Source: Caulochytrium protostelioides (lineage: Eukaryota > Chytridiomycota > Caulochytriomycetes > Caulochytriales > Caulochytriaceae). Taken from it: DNA of 64,000 nucleotides. Below, piece after piece: positions 51,817 through 61,399 of the stretch. The number at the start of each line of letters is the position of its first letter. The stretch's first letter is position 1. The stretch covers positions 46,005 to 110,004 of the forward strand of contig ML014166.1 in assembly GCA_003615045.1 (NCBI GenBank). The letters run 5' to 3'. The notes below the pieces were generated by a model. It was given only the letters and a program-made list of their open reading frames with translations, searched no databases and had not been told where the DNA came from. The position numbers and the translations under genes are program-made.

Positions 51817-52395
51817 TGCCGCCCGAAAGCTAAGCCGGTGCGCGCGGGTCCGTCGCAGAGGGCTGCCTGCTCGAGGGTGGGCACCCGCGGACAGGACGGG
51901 GTTGAGCCTGCGCCTCTTAGCGTCGGGATAGGCCGCCGAGCGCCTGGCACGATCCACCTGGCTCCGCGGCGGAAGCGCGGGCGTCCGGGGAGCCCTCAAC
52001 GCGATCGGCGCCACACGGGCCGCGACGGGCCTTCTCCACCCCGCGAGCCAGCATGCGGACGCGGACCGCGAGAGGTCTAGGCCTCTCGAGGCCGGCTGGC
52101 GCTGTCCACGCGATGCTGTCCAAGGACACCGACGCTTATTTGAGATCATCGGATCGCGATGGTCATTGCTGCCCTTCACGGCCGAGGGAGCGCTGTTTCC
52201 GCGGTATCTGCGGCAACGCCGGCGATGCACGTCCATGACAACGACAACGAGCGGCGGCGGCGGCGAAAAAAATCAAATAACATTGAAACATCGGTCGAAA
52301 GCGCCGCCTTTGACGAAAGGGGGGTCCGCGCCAGGATCGGCCATCGCCGTCGTCGGCCCTCGCGGCGGGGAGGGAGGAGGCCCCATCCTGGCAGG

Positions 52396-52404
52396 ACGCC
52401 GCCG

Positions 52405-52436
<32 letters not shown>
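52396..52436. repeat. (GCC)n triplet array
   Basis: About 12 GCC units with one GTC, no gene across it. Confidence 0.93.
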
Positions 52437-53034
52437 CGACGGGCCATGTCAGGGCCGTGCGGGTCGTCGCCGCCGCCGTCGATGCCGATCAGGCCATGCG
52501 TCCCGCGGTCGTTCAGTCGAGCCGCGGCCGGCGAGGCCGCCGACGCATCGCGCTCCCGACGGCCGGTCGTGGCGGCGACGGACCGGCAGAATCGCACGCA
52601 GACGATCGACGAAACCGCCATTTTGCGGGGAGTCGCATGACCATGAGGGCCATTGCACGATCGCCACCCGTGGCGCTCAATTTTCCTCTCGCGAGACAAA
52701 GCGACCGCGAAGACGGTCTCGCGAGCCCGGGGTGACGCTCAGGCCACGGTCACGCGGGTCACGCGACCGCCGCGTGCATGATGGAGAGGACGGACGAGAC
52801 TGGCCATGCTCGCCGCGGATGTGCCGAGGCCTGCCGCTTGATGTTAGCGTGATCGCTTTCGCGTCGCTGAAACGAGAGGAGGCCACGAGGCGGGCGGGCT
52901 CATGCACGCGGCGATGGCAGCTCGAACCGCGGCGACGAGGACGGTGACGCGCCGTCCATACCCGCATCGCCGGCTTTCATCGCAGCCGCTGGTCGCCGCC
53001 TGCCCACCGTCCGTCCGCTCGGCCGCTCCCGAGG

Positions 53035-54450
53035 ATGACGCCGCTCGGCGCCTCCCGAACGGCGCCGCCGCGGCCGCCCTCACGGCCAGATACGCCCCCG
53101 TCCGCCCGATCCCGCCGCGAGCAGAAACGATGGCGTCTTCTCATCGCCGTGCTGCTCTTCCTCGAGTACACGATCCGGTACGCGATGGCGGCGCTAGCGC
53201 GGAGGCGGCATCCGTCCGCGGCGGCCACGCGCGCGCCGCGGCGCCGACGGCCGCCTGCCCATGACGACGCCGCCGCCGCCGCCGTGGCCCCGGAGCGCCG
53301 GCCCTCGCATCCTTCTTCGCACACCGCGGCCACGACGCCACGAGCGTCGACGGCGTCGTCGTCGTCGTCGGCGTCGTCGTCGTCGCGCTCGTCGTCGCGC
53401 TCGTCGGCCTCCGCGTCGGCGTCGGCATCGACGGCGTCGCTGTTCGGCCTCGCGCATCCCGCGATCGGGCCGCTCGACGTCGTGCCGCCGCGGCGCCGCC
53501 GCGCCATCCTGCCCGCGGTCCTGCACGACGTCGCGGCGCTGCGCCGCGGCTTCATGCCGCCTGGCGACGCGGCGGTCGGCGCGCCGTCCCCGGCGTCGGC
53601 CTCGCCCGCATCGGGGCCGGCAGTGCCGGCCGCGTCGGCGTTGCCGTCCTTGGCCGGGTCGCCGTCAGCCGCCTTGCGCCGTCGGGGGCCGCGCCGCGAC
53701 CGCCAAGCCGTGTTCGAGTTCCATGACGACGACGACGTCAGTGACGCCCTCGAAGACGATGAGAATGATGACGACGACGACGACAACGACGACGACAACG
53801 ACTCGCTCGCGAGCGACGCGGCGCTGGCGCCGCAGGACTTCTATGCCGCCCTCGATGCCACACTCGCCGCTCGAGCGTTCCGCGGCGCCGTTCTGCGGAC
53901 GCATCCGCTGGCCGCCGCCTCCGCCCACGCTCGTCCTATGACGCCCATGGCGCCCACGGCCTCCCCAGCTGCCACGGCGTTCGCGGCGTCGGCGGCGTCC
54001 AACGCGGCGACCTCGCTGCCGCTCGACGTCCCGCGGCCGCCGTCGGCGCGCGACTTCCCGGCGCCGTTCACCGCCTCGGCATCCTTCAGCTCGCGCGCCG
54101 CCTCGCTCTCCTCCGCGTCGTCCTCGAGCTCGACGACGAGCGTCGCGACTGCGTCGACCGAACACGAGAACGACAGCGCGTCGGGCAGCGACGCGGATCG
54201 AACGGGGCGCGCCGCGGCCGCCGCCGCCCGCCGCCGCCGCCGGCCGCAGGCCTATCCGGCCGCGCGGCAGCCCCCACAGGGCTTGCACGGCCTGCAGGCC
54301 GTCCACGCCGCGCCGTATGGCGGGAAACCGGCCGCGTACGCCGCGGCCTGGCCGGCCGACCCGCGGTCGCCCGCCATCACGGCGTTCCTGCCGCGCCGCG
54401 CCCGCAGCGCCAGCGTGCCGTGGCATGCGGCCGCCGCGGCTCCGCCCTAA
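53035..54450 (+). CDS. Single-span membrane protein with acidic tract, unknown
   Basis: Predicted 471 residues; family not recognised. After a Pro/Arg-rich start there is one membrane span at ~34-54 (LLIAVLLFLEYTIRYAMAAL) bracketed by basic residues (REQKRWR before, ARRRHP after). The positive charge on both sides leaves the topology unclear. A Ser-rich low-complexity run (~100-135), a block FGLAHPAIGPLDVVPPRRRR, and a long Asp/Asn/Glu tract (~225-257) follow. The C-terminal half is Ala/Ser-rich with scattered ordered pieces (APQDFYAALDATLAARAFRGAV) and ends near RRARSASVPW, a likely phosphosite. The acidic tract comes from GAC/GAT triplets. Could be an organelle-membrane adaptor; that is a guess. 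Confidence 0.55.
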   Translation: MTPLGASRTAPPRPPSRPDTPPSARSRREQKRWRLLIAVLLFLEYTIRYAMAALARRRHPSAAATRAPRRRRPPAHDDAAAAAVAPERRPSHPSSHTAATTPRASTASSSSSASSSSRSSSRSSASASASASTASLFGLAHPAIGPLDVVPPRRRRAILPAVLHDVAALRRGFMPPGDAAVGAPSPASASPASGPAVPAASALPSLAGSPSAALRRRGPRRDRQAVFEFHDDDDVSDALEDDENDDDDDDNDDDNDSLASDAALAPQDFYAALDATLAARAFRGAVLRTHPLAAASAHARPMTPMAPTASPAATAFAASAASNAATSLPLDVPRPPSARDFPAPFTASASFSSRAASLSSASSSSSTTSVATASTEHENDSASGSDADRTGRAAAAAARRRRRPQAYPAARQPPQGLHGLQAVHAAPYGGKPAAYAAAWPADPRSPAITAFLPRRARSASVPWHAAAAAPP

Positions 54451-55086
54451 TCAGCGTGCCTGTGATCGTCGTGCTGTCACACGCCGTATCAACTATAAAG
54501 TGACCGGATTGTGATCGAGATCGACGTCGGCGGATGGCTTGGAGAGACGGGAAGGAGGCCCACGTCCATGCGGAACGGGCAGATCGGCGACGGGTCGCTG
54601 GGGGGACCGGACCCTCTTCCAACGACATGGCGCGGCGCGGCGGTTGGGGGGCGCGCTTCGCCGTAGCGCGGCCACCGCTGCCGGACGGCGTGGCCGCCTT
54701 CCGGCGACGCATCGCCGCTCGCGCCGCGGCGCCCAGGCGAGCCGTGCCGCGAACGCATGGACCGCGCGATCGGCAGCCGCGTCGCGAGCGTCCGCCGCTC
54801 CTTCCCACGGACGCCCCCTACACGGCTCAGCCAGCAGTGCTGCCACGCGGTCGTGCGTGGCTTTGATAGGCGGCCCGTCGGAGTTTCCGCGACGCGCGCG
54901 CGAGCGGGTCTGCCGCTCACCTGGCCTCGGAGGGCGATGGGTACGCGCGCGGGGGGCCACGTGGTGGCGGCCTTGTATCCGCCGGCTTGAGCGGGACAGC
55001 ATCGCGGTCTTGGTGATTGTGTCCCCTGGCCTCGTCTCGCATCGCCTCGCACCGCATCGCATTGCATCGCATCGCATCGACCGTCC
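54451..55086. other. Intergenic: promoter and leader of the next gene
   Basis: No gene supported. Ends in a degenerate CATCG array six bases before the next ATG. Confidence 0.5.
55033..55081. repeat. Degenerate CATCG pentamer array
   Basis: Nine or so units, several with one change (cctcg, caccg, cattg). Directly abuts the ATG at 55087, so it should lie in the 5' UTR. Same motif as before ARL8. Confidence 0.85.
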
Positions 55087-57600
55087 ATGCGGCCTCCGGT
55101 CTCCCCATCGCGGGCGTCGCGCACCGCCGTCGCTGGCCATCGCCGCCGCCGCCGCCGCGACGACGACGACGATGCCGCCGACGTCGACTCGGACCATGGC
55201 CGCCGCCGCCGCCGCCACCGGGACGGCCCGGTCCGTCGCGAAGCGCTGCCGGCCTTCCCACTGGAAGGCACGCCACTGACGTCGGACGTGCCGATCCATC
55301 CCGCCGACGCCGGCGGCGCCCAAGAGACCGACGATGCGGAGCTGCTGCGGCTGCGGCCCGAGTTCATCTACCCCCTCTTCGCGAGCGACGCCGACGCCGA
55401 CGCCGGCGCGAGCCCTGATCCCGACGCGACCCAGCCGTCGCCAATGCTACCGACGCAGGCGGCGTGGGTGACGGACGCCACCGACGAGCCGTGGACGGCG
55501 ACCGCGGCGTCGTTGCCGGGAACGCGCCTCACGCAGTACCCGCGCGGCGTCCCGCCCTATGCGGATGCTGCCCGCGCCGCCGCCGCGGACGCCGCCGATG
55601 CTGCCGATGCTGATGCCGACGCCGACGCCGACGCCGACGCCGATGCGGGTGGCGCCGCGGCGGACAAGGTCGGCGGCGCGCCGGCCGATCCTTCTTCAGC
55701 GTTCGACTCGGCGGCCATGCGCCGCGCGCTCTACGTGGCGCAGCTTGCCGGTGACGATACGACGGGCGACCCGCGGTTCCGCACGCGGTCGCACGTCCGG
55801 CTCGCACACCACCTCGAAAGCGTGTGGGCCGGGTCCGACCGCGCGCCGCACGCGCGGTGGGACCGGCCGCGGCGGCTTCCGGGCGAGCCGGTCGTCGCCC
55901 CGCGCAAGCCGACGGTCTGCCGCGCCTGCCATGCGCACCACGGCACGGCCACGTGCAAGATGGCGGTCGCGCGCGCGCGCCGCGCCAGCGGCGCCCGCCC
56001 GTGGCGGCTGCTGGCCGCCTGCGCGCCGTGCCGCGCCGCCAACGTCCCCTGCATCCCATACGAGGGCCCGCCATGGCCGCGCATCGCCTCGTCGCTCCCG
56101 GCCACGGGCGCCAGTCTCGACGCGGCGGCCTCACACCAGCGGCTCGCGTGGCACCTCCCCCCGCCTGCCGTCCTCGGGTCCCGCCACCTAGTCGCCAAGG
56201 ACCATCCGCAACGGCGCCGGAGGGCCGCGGCGATGGCAGTGCAGCCGGGTCTGCCGCGGCAGAACGCGCGGTGGCTCGACGTCGCTACGGCCATGGGATG
56301 CACGGCCTACCGGGGCCGCTGGCTCACGCCGCCGGGCGTCACGGAGTGGATGACTGAAGACGACGATCGTCTGCTCTTGACCAAGCCCGTCAAGCCACGC
56401 CACCCGGCCACCCCGACCACCATCACCACTACCGCTGCCGCGGCCATGCCGTCGCCAGCAGCGGCCGCTCAGTCGGCCGAAACGCCGCTGGATGCGCTCT
56501 TTCCGCCGCGACTCGCACTGCCGAGCAGTGATCTTATGGACGCGGTCATTCAATTTGCGGCCGCGAAAACAGCGCCGGCGGTGGAGGCGGAGGCGCACGC
56601 TGCGTCTCAGCTGCCACCGTACAGTCTGCAAGGCGAAGCGCTGCTCGTCGTCAGCATGGCGCTTCAGGAGATGGTGCGCGCTCACTTCCCGGAAATCCAT
56701 CTCGCCGAAGCCGCCGCCGCGGCGAAGGAGATGACCGCGAGCCGGCCGATCGACCCGACGGGGCTGCTGAGTCCCGAGGCGCTCGCGGCGTCGCCGGCCT
56801 TTCGCGATCTGTCGGGATGGCCGCGGCCGCCGTCGCCGCCGCCGCCGTCGCCGCCGTTGCCGCCGTCCTTGGACCCACCGTCGGCAACGATCCGCCCGCC
56901 GCCCGCCGCGCCGGCCGCTTACGACGTCGACCCCGAGCCCATCGACGCCGACGCGGCCGCCGCCGCGGACCCCGGCGACGCCGACGCCGTCGAGGCCGCG
57001 ATCCTCACGCAGACGGACCACGCCACGCGGCTCCCGCGGCCCGCCGTCGGCTTCGCGCCCGGCGCCCTGCTGCGCCAAGACCCGGCGTGGGCGCGGCTCC
57101 TTGCACCCGCCCTCGACCCGTCGGCGCGCACGATTGCCGATGTCGTTGCCGGCGGCCGCCGGCGGCGCTGGATGCCCGCCCACGACACCGGGACCGACAG
57201 CTGCGACGACGAGGCCGGCGGCGACGGCGGCGGCGACAGCGGTGCCGCCGCGTGGCGCCGCGTCCCGGCGCGGTTTGTCGATGCGGACGACGGTGGCGCC
57301 CTCCGTGGCGCCGCAGAGGCTGTGGACGGGCCGCGGGACGGCGCGTCGGCCGCGCAGATCCGCACGTGGAACGATGGCACGCAGGCGCTCGCGCTGGACG
57401 AGCACGACGCGCGGCGCGTCGACTCCCAGGTGCCTCCGAAGGAGCGCCACATGCCCGCCCACGTGCCGGCGCTCGAGCTCCTCCGCGGTCGCCCGCGCCA
57501 CGCGGGACTGCTCGATCCCCGCATCCCCAACAGCGTCCATGTTCACGGCGCCGGCGTGCCCATGATGCCCTATGTGCTGGTCGAGGACGACGACTTGTAG
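55087..57600 (+). CDS. Putative DNA-binding protein: Cys cluster and Myb-like segment
   Basis: Predicted 837 residues; no firm family. The N-terminus is Arg/Asp-rich. A (DA)n run coded by GCCGAC hexamers lies near 55605-55645. A six-Cys cluster at 278, 281, 290, 312, 315 and 322 (VCRACHAHHGTATC ... ACAPCRAANVPC) has two C-x2-C-x6/8-C halves, as in fungal Zn2Cys6 factors but with a long 21-residue linker and the more typical half second. Residues ~393-435 (ARWLDVATAMG, RGRWLTPPGV, EWMTEDDDRLLL) follow the W..VA..G....RW..P....W..ED..LL pattern of Myb/SANT repeats. Together they suggest a transcription factor, as inference. The C-terminus (PNSVHVHGAGVPMMPYVLVE) looks ordered. Convergent with the flagellar gene, gap 84 bp. 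Confidence 0.65.
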   Translation: MRPPVSPSRASRTAVAGHRRRRRRDDDDDAADVDSDHGRRRRRHRDGPVRREALPAFPLEGTPLTSDVPIHPADAGGAQETDDAELLRLRPEFIYPLFASDADADAGASPDPDATQPSPMLPTQAAWVTDATDEPWTATAASLPGTRLTQYPRGVPPYADAARAAAADAADAADADADADADADADAGGAAADKVGGAPADPSSAFDSAAMRRALYVAQLAGDDTTGDPRFRTRSHVRLAHHLESVWAGSDRAPHARWDRPRRLPGEPVVAPRKPTVCRACHAHHGTATCKMAVARARRASGARPWRLLAACAPCRAANVPCIPYEGPPWPRIASSLPATGASLDAAASHQRLAWHLPPPAVLGSRHLVAKDHPQRRRRAAAMAVQPGLPRQNARWLDVATAMGCTAYRGRWLTPPGVTEWMTEDDDRLLLTKPVKPRHPATPTTITTTAAAAMPSPAAAAQSAETPLDALFPPRLALPSSDLMDAVIQFAAAKTAPAVEAEAHAASQLPPYSLQGEALLVVSMALQEMVRAHFPEIHLAEAAAAAKEMTASRPIDPTGLLSPEALAASPAFRDLSGWPRPPSPPPPSPPLPPSLDPPSATIRPPPAAPAAYDVDPEPIDADAAAAADPGDADAVEAAILTQTDHATRLPRPAVGFAPGALLRQDPAWARLLAPALDPSARTIADVVAGGRRRRWMPAHDTGTDSCDDEAGGDGGGDSGAAAWRRVPARFVDADDGGALRGAAEAVDGPRDGASAAQIRTWNDGTQALALDEHDARRVDSQVPPKERHMPAHVPALELLRGRPRHAGLLDPRIPNSVHVHGAGVPMMPYVLVEDDDL

Positions 57601-57684
57601 CGGTCCTATAGGTCTCTGGTGGGTATGGATCAACGATGATATTGATGGTTCTATCAGTTGATTAGCATTATACAACGCCCGTCG

Positions 57685-59439
57685 CTAGATGGCGACTGAT
57701 TTGGAAAGCACCGAGCCCCCCGTCGAGGCGGCCGTGGCGGCGGCGGCGGGCGCGGCAGCCACACCGGTGGAGGGGCTGCCGCCTGCTGCCGCCGCCGTCG
57801 CGGCCGATGCCGCCGCCGCCGTCGCGGCATCCAGCGCTCTGCCATGCGGCGCGGCCGGCCGTCGCGGCCGATGTGTATCGCGGTCCTTCTCGCGCTCTTT
57901 AGCGATCAGCTGCTCGCCGATCGCGCTGACTTTGTGAATATCAACGATGCGCTGCTCGATCACCTTCAGCCGCGCCACGAGCTGCGACACGCCGTTGATC
58001 GTCGTGGGACCGCCGCCCGGGGCCGCGGGCGCCGTCGGGGCCGCCGCGGCCGCCGCGGGCTGGCTGGTGGCCGCGTTGGCCGCCGCCGCTGTCGGAGTCG
58101 TCGCCGCCGCCGCCACTGTCACACTAGCGGATGTGGTGCTGGTTGACGTGCCGAGGGCATCAAAGGACCGGCTCGCCACGCTTTCTGCGGGACCGGCGCC
58201 CACGGTGGGACTCGCCGGCGTTGGCGCCAGCGAACCGAGCGCCGCCGGGCTGAGGCTGGAACTATGATGGTTGGACGGGGCATTCGCATGGCCCGTGCTG
58301 CCGTTGCTGTTGGCATTGCCAGTCGATGCCGGTACCGCGGCTGTATCGGCCTTCGAGGCGGCGGGCGGCGCGATCTGGAACTGCATAACGCGCTCGTACA
58401 TATTGTCGATGGCCAGCTTGAGCTCCGAGAGCATGCGCATGCGGTCGCTGCCGCACTTGACCCAGTCGAGGTAGCGCAGCTCGAGATGCAAACAGAACTG
58501 TTTCCGCTCCTCGAGCTGTTTTTGCTTGGTCCCGATCGCTGAATTGTACACCAGCGCCAGATTGTTCTTTTCCTTCTGCTTGGCGGCCAAGGTTTGCTGC
58601 TGGGCATCCAGATCAGCCGTCGTCTGGATCAGATCGTCCTTGGCGGTATTCAGGGTCTCCTTGAGCGTGCGGTATCGCAGCAGGATGTCGTTCAGATGGG
58701 CTTCGCTCGAGCCCAGGTATTCCGGGGGCATGGCATCCATAACGGACTGCAGATACCGCTCATACACGGCATATCGCCCCGCGAGCTGCACGAGCCGCGC
58801 GGCCTGGGCCTGCGCGTCCTGTAAACCGCGGTGGAGGTCTTGGATCTCGCCGGCCTTGGCGTCGTGGGCTTTGCGCTCCTGGATCGCCTTGAGGTCCGCG
58901 CGATGCCGCTTCGCATCGTTCTCCTTCAGGAACTTCTCGAACTTGAGCACACGGTCGCGGACCTGCTTCTGCTTCGCGCGGAGCTCCACGCGCTTCGCCT
59001 GGCACTCCTCCATGCGCTGCAGAAACTCCGCCCGCTTGGCCTCGAGTCGCAGCTGCATCGCGTGCAGCTCCTTCTTGCGCTTCAGCAGCAGCGTCGACTG
59101 CAGCGTCCACCGCGTATTGGACGCACTGACGCCCCGCAGATCGCCGATCGCCGCCGCAAGCGCCGCCACCGTCGCCTTGTCCGCCGGCGGCAGCGGCTCC
59201 CCGCTGTCTGTATGAATCAGCTTGCCGGCCCGCTGCGTCACGAACGTCTCGGCGCCTTCAGCCGAGGGCGCCGCCGCGCCCGCGCCGAAGGCCCGCGGGA
59301 TCTGCGAGACGGGCACGGTGGCGGCGGCCGCGCCGCCGGCCGCGGCGCGAGACGCCGCCGCCTCGGCTGAGCTGAGCTTAGTCCGCGTCGGCCGCGGCGC
59401 CGACGCCGACGCCTCGGCGCCAGGCCTCGGGGCGGCCAT
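57685..59439 (-). CDS. CCDC42: CCDC42/CFAP73-type flagellar coiled-coil protein (DUF4200)
   Basis: Predicted 584 residues. Family members (CCDC42, CFAP73/MIA2) act in motile cilia, in the MIA complex near inner dynein arms or in sperm-tail assembly. The diagnostic region is ~113-340: TLLLKRKKELHAMQLRLEAK, then FLQRMEECQAKRVELRAKQK, then VLKFEKFLKENDAKRHRA, which is the family hallmark (LLKFDKFLKENDxKR), then YLQSVMDAMPPEYLGSSEAH. Long heptad-like charge patterns predict coiled coil throughout. The last ~230 residues are Ala/Ser-rich, with a short helix (LVARLKVIEQRIVDIHKVS) near residue 500. The ATG at 59439 has A at -3; the open frame upstream has no family similarity. It marks the organism as flagellated. 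CCDC42 versus CFAP73 is not resolved. Confidence 0.88.
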   Translation of the reverse strand: MAAPRPGAEASASAPRPTRTKLSSAEAAASRAAAGGAAAATVPVSQIPRAFGAGAAAPSAEGAETFVTQRAGKLIHTDSGEPLPPADKATVAALAAAIGDLRGVSASNTRWTLQSTLLLKRKKELHAMQLRLEAKRAEFLQRMEECQAKRVELRAKQKQVRDRVLKFEKFLKENDAKRHRADLKAIQERKAHDAKAGEIQDLHRGLQDAQAQAARLVQLAGRYAVYERYLQSVMDAMPPEYLGSSEAHLNDILLRYRTLKETLNTAKDDLIQTTADLDAQQQTLAAKQKEKNNLALVYNSAIGTKQKQLEERKQFCLHLELRYLDWVKCGSDRMRMLSELKLAIDNMYERVMQFQIAPPAASKADTAAVPASTGNANSNGSTGHANAPSNHHSSSLSPAALGSLAPTPASPTVGAGPAESVASRSFDALGTSTSTTSASVTVAAAATTPTAAAANAATSQPAAAAAAPTAPAAPGGGPTTINGVSQLVARLKVIEQRIVDIHKVSAIGEQLIAKEREKDRDTHRPRRPAAPHGRALDAATAAAASAATAAAAGGSPSTGVAAAPAAAATAASTGGSVLSKSVAI

Positions 59440-59905
59440 ACTGACGACGGCGCCGTGCGCCGGTTCACCAACGCGGGGCCGGTTGGCGGTACGGCCGGGC
59501 ACAGGGTCGACGGATCGGAAAGTGGGCAAGACGACGATGCGCTCTGACGGGGTATGATACCATGGATGTGAGGATGAGGAGGATGCGGCACGGCGATGGG
59601 TGGATCCCGAGGCGATGGATCCTCTGGGCAGGTCGTGTCGTGTCCTCGCACGCCAGGGCGGCATGCAGACGACGCGAGGACTGCCGCCGCTGGCCCGCCG
59701 GCCCGTCGCCACCAGCCACCCTGTTTTGTGCGCCGCATGTGGCCGTCGCACGTGGCGGATGTGGTCCGCACGTGCGGCCCATGCGGCATCCCCGGCTTGG
59801 CCGTGGAGACCACCACCACCACCACCACCCCGGCAAGACGCCACGCGGCACCCTCCGCGCGCCCTGGCCTGCCGCCTTCGCTATCGCTGTCCCCGTCCCC
59901 GTCTC

Positions 59906-59968
<63 letters not shown>

Positions 59969-60779
59969 GGCCGCCGTCGTTAGCACGCAAACATCATGCC
60001 GCCGGCGCGTTGCTCACGGGCGGCAAGATCTCTTCGACCGCGAGCGGGCGCCGGAGCGGAGTTTTAGCGGGGATCGGCAGCAGCAGAAGCACGAGAAGGC
60101 CACCGGGGCCACCCCGACGACCGCCGCGCGCGGGTCGGCGGCCACGGTCGACGGCGGCGGCGGCGGAAACTTGCGGCAAGGCGCCTATCGACGACCCCAC
60201 ATACGACTGCGCCACGCGTGGTCGGCGGCGCGGCCGGCGTGTCGCGACCATCGCCATCGGCTGCCGCGCGCCGTCTTTCCCGGGGCGAAGGGGGACGGCG
60301 AGCGGTCGGTCGCGTTCGAGCGTCACGAGCGAGCGCAAGGTCTCCTCTTGCTGCCTTCGGTGGCGGGCGGCCGGCCGGCCGGCAGCGCGGCCGCGTGCGT
60401 GGCAATGACGACGGCGGCGACTGGGAACGCGGCTGTCGCGTATACGCGACGTGCGGTGCACGCGGCCCACGTGGTCGCTGCGGACGACGCGCCGGAGACG
60501 GCCGAGAAGCTCGCGCGTGCAGGCCGCGGATGGGCCGAACGGCACGAGCGACACGGCGCGCGCAGGGGAGCGAGCGGCCGCTGGTGGGTGGCCGCCATGA
60601 CGGGCGATCGCCGCCCTTTCTTTTCTCTGCGACCCCTGTTGCCGGTCTCCCGGTCTCGCCCTGCCCGACGCGCCTGACTCCACGGATCCATTGGATCACC
60701 CGACCACGCGCTGATCGCCGTCGATCGCCGTTATCTCGACGCCGGGAGACGCCCCTCGGCAGACAGTTCGTTGGGCACG
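59440..60779. other. Shared upstream region of CCDC42-like and GMF genes
   Basis: Divergent promoter region with a GTC array. No gene supported; the many open frames are Arg-rich and unlike known proteins. Confidence 0.5.
59921..59967. repeat. (GTC)n triplet array
   Basis: About 15 GTC units with a single interruption near 59930. Confidence 0.93.
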
Positions 60780-61371
60780 ATGGTAAGATGCCTCGTTGGA
60801 GGGATCACCGCGATCGCCGTGGTCCCTGAATCCCGGCGCGTCATACGGAGCAGGCTCCGCCGGATGCGGTCTGTACTCAACTGGCTTGCGCTGCTGCTCG
60901 TGTTGGGTATCGATCGGTATCGATTGGATCGCCGATCAGTCGCAAACCTGTGAATTGGATGCGGCGCTGCCGGAGCTGTTCAAGGCATTCCGGTTCCGCT
61001 CCAGCGCGCAGACCGCTGCGCTCGTGCTCAAGATCAACGTCAAGACGCTGCGGATCGAGCTGGACGAGCGGCTCGATGCGCTGGACTCGCTCGAGCCGCT
61101 CACCGACGCACTGCCGGATGCCGCGCCGCGCTACATCCTGCTGAGCTATGCGCTGCGCCACGCGGACGGCCGCACGAGCTACCCGCTGGTCGGCATCGCG
61201 TACCTGCCGCACGGTTGCAACGACGCGAGCCGCATGCTCTTCGCTAGCAACGCCAGCTGGATCTTTGAGCGCGCAGGGATCGGCGGCCGGATCCACGAAG
61301 TCCGCGACGCCGAGCAGCTGACGGACGCATGGCTAACCCAGCAGATCACGTCCTCCCTGACTCGTGCATAA
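60780..61371 (+). CDS. GMF: Glia maturation factor (GMF), ADF-homology, two exons
   Basis: Proposed join of 60780-60782 and 60940-61371, giving 144 residues; family members have about 142. GMF binds Arp2/3 and removes actin branches. Exon 2 reads SQTCELDAALPELFKAFRFR, then ALVLKINVKTLRIELDE, APRYILLSYALRHADGRTSYPLVGIAY, and DAEQLTDAWL, matching GMF along its whole length. Exon 2 has no ATG at the right place: the frame runs into codons with no family match and no start. The only fitting start is an ATG at 60780-60782 followed at once by GTAAGA. Splicing to the AG at 60938-60939 gives M-SQTCELD, the expected N-terminus. The family call is near certain; the one-codon first exon is inference. 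A TGTATATC element lies 20 bp past the stop. Confidence 0.88.
60783..60939 (+). other. Predicted 157-bp intron in GMF, directly after the ATG
   Basis: Donor GTAAGA at 60783, acceptor CAG at 60937-60939. Possible branch sequence tactcaac near 60874-60881. It restores the expected GMF start. Confidence 0.7.
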
Positions 61372-61391
61372 GGGTGCATCGACCGCCTCTC

Positions 61392-61399
61392 TGTATATC
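61392..61399 (+). promoter_or_regulatory. TGTATATC element 20 bp after GMF stop
   Basis: Same eight bases as in the permease 3' repeat (3082-3089) and after NDUFS7. Candidate polyadenylation upstream element or PUF site. Confidence 0.4.

Larger units (their letters stand above)
50998..53034. other. Intergenic 2 kb between divergent genes
   Basis: No gene supported. Holds a 13-bp four-copy repeat, a GCC triplet array and a short A-rich patch (52265-52290). Open frames here are Arg-rich on all strands and show no domain. Confidence 0.5.

Noticed and set aside
54489-55367. 292-codon minus-strand frame with RCDAM repeats
   Set aside because: The repeat is the CATCG microsatellite read in reverse; overlaps the start of the gene at 55087.
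56188-57675. 495-codon minus-strand frame opposite the Cys-cluster gene
   Set aside because: Arg/Val/Gly-rich, no start context, overlaps a better supported gene.
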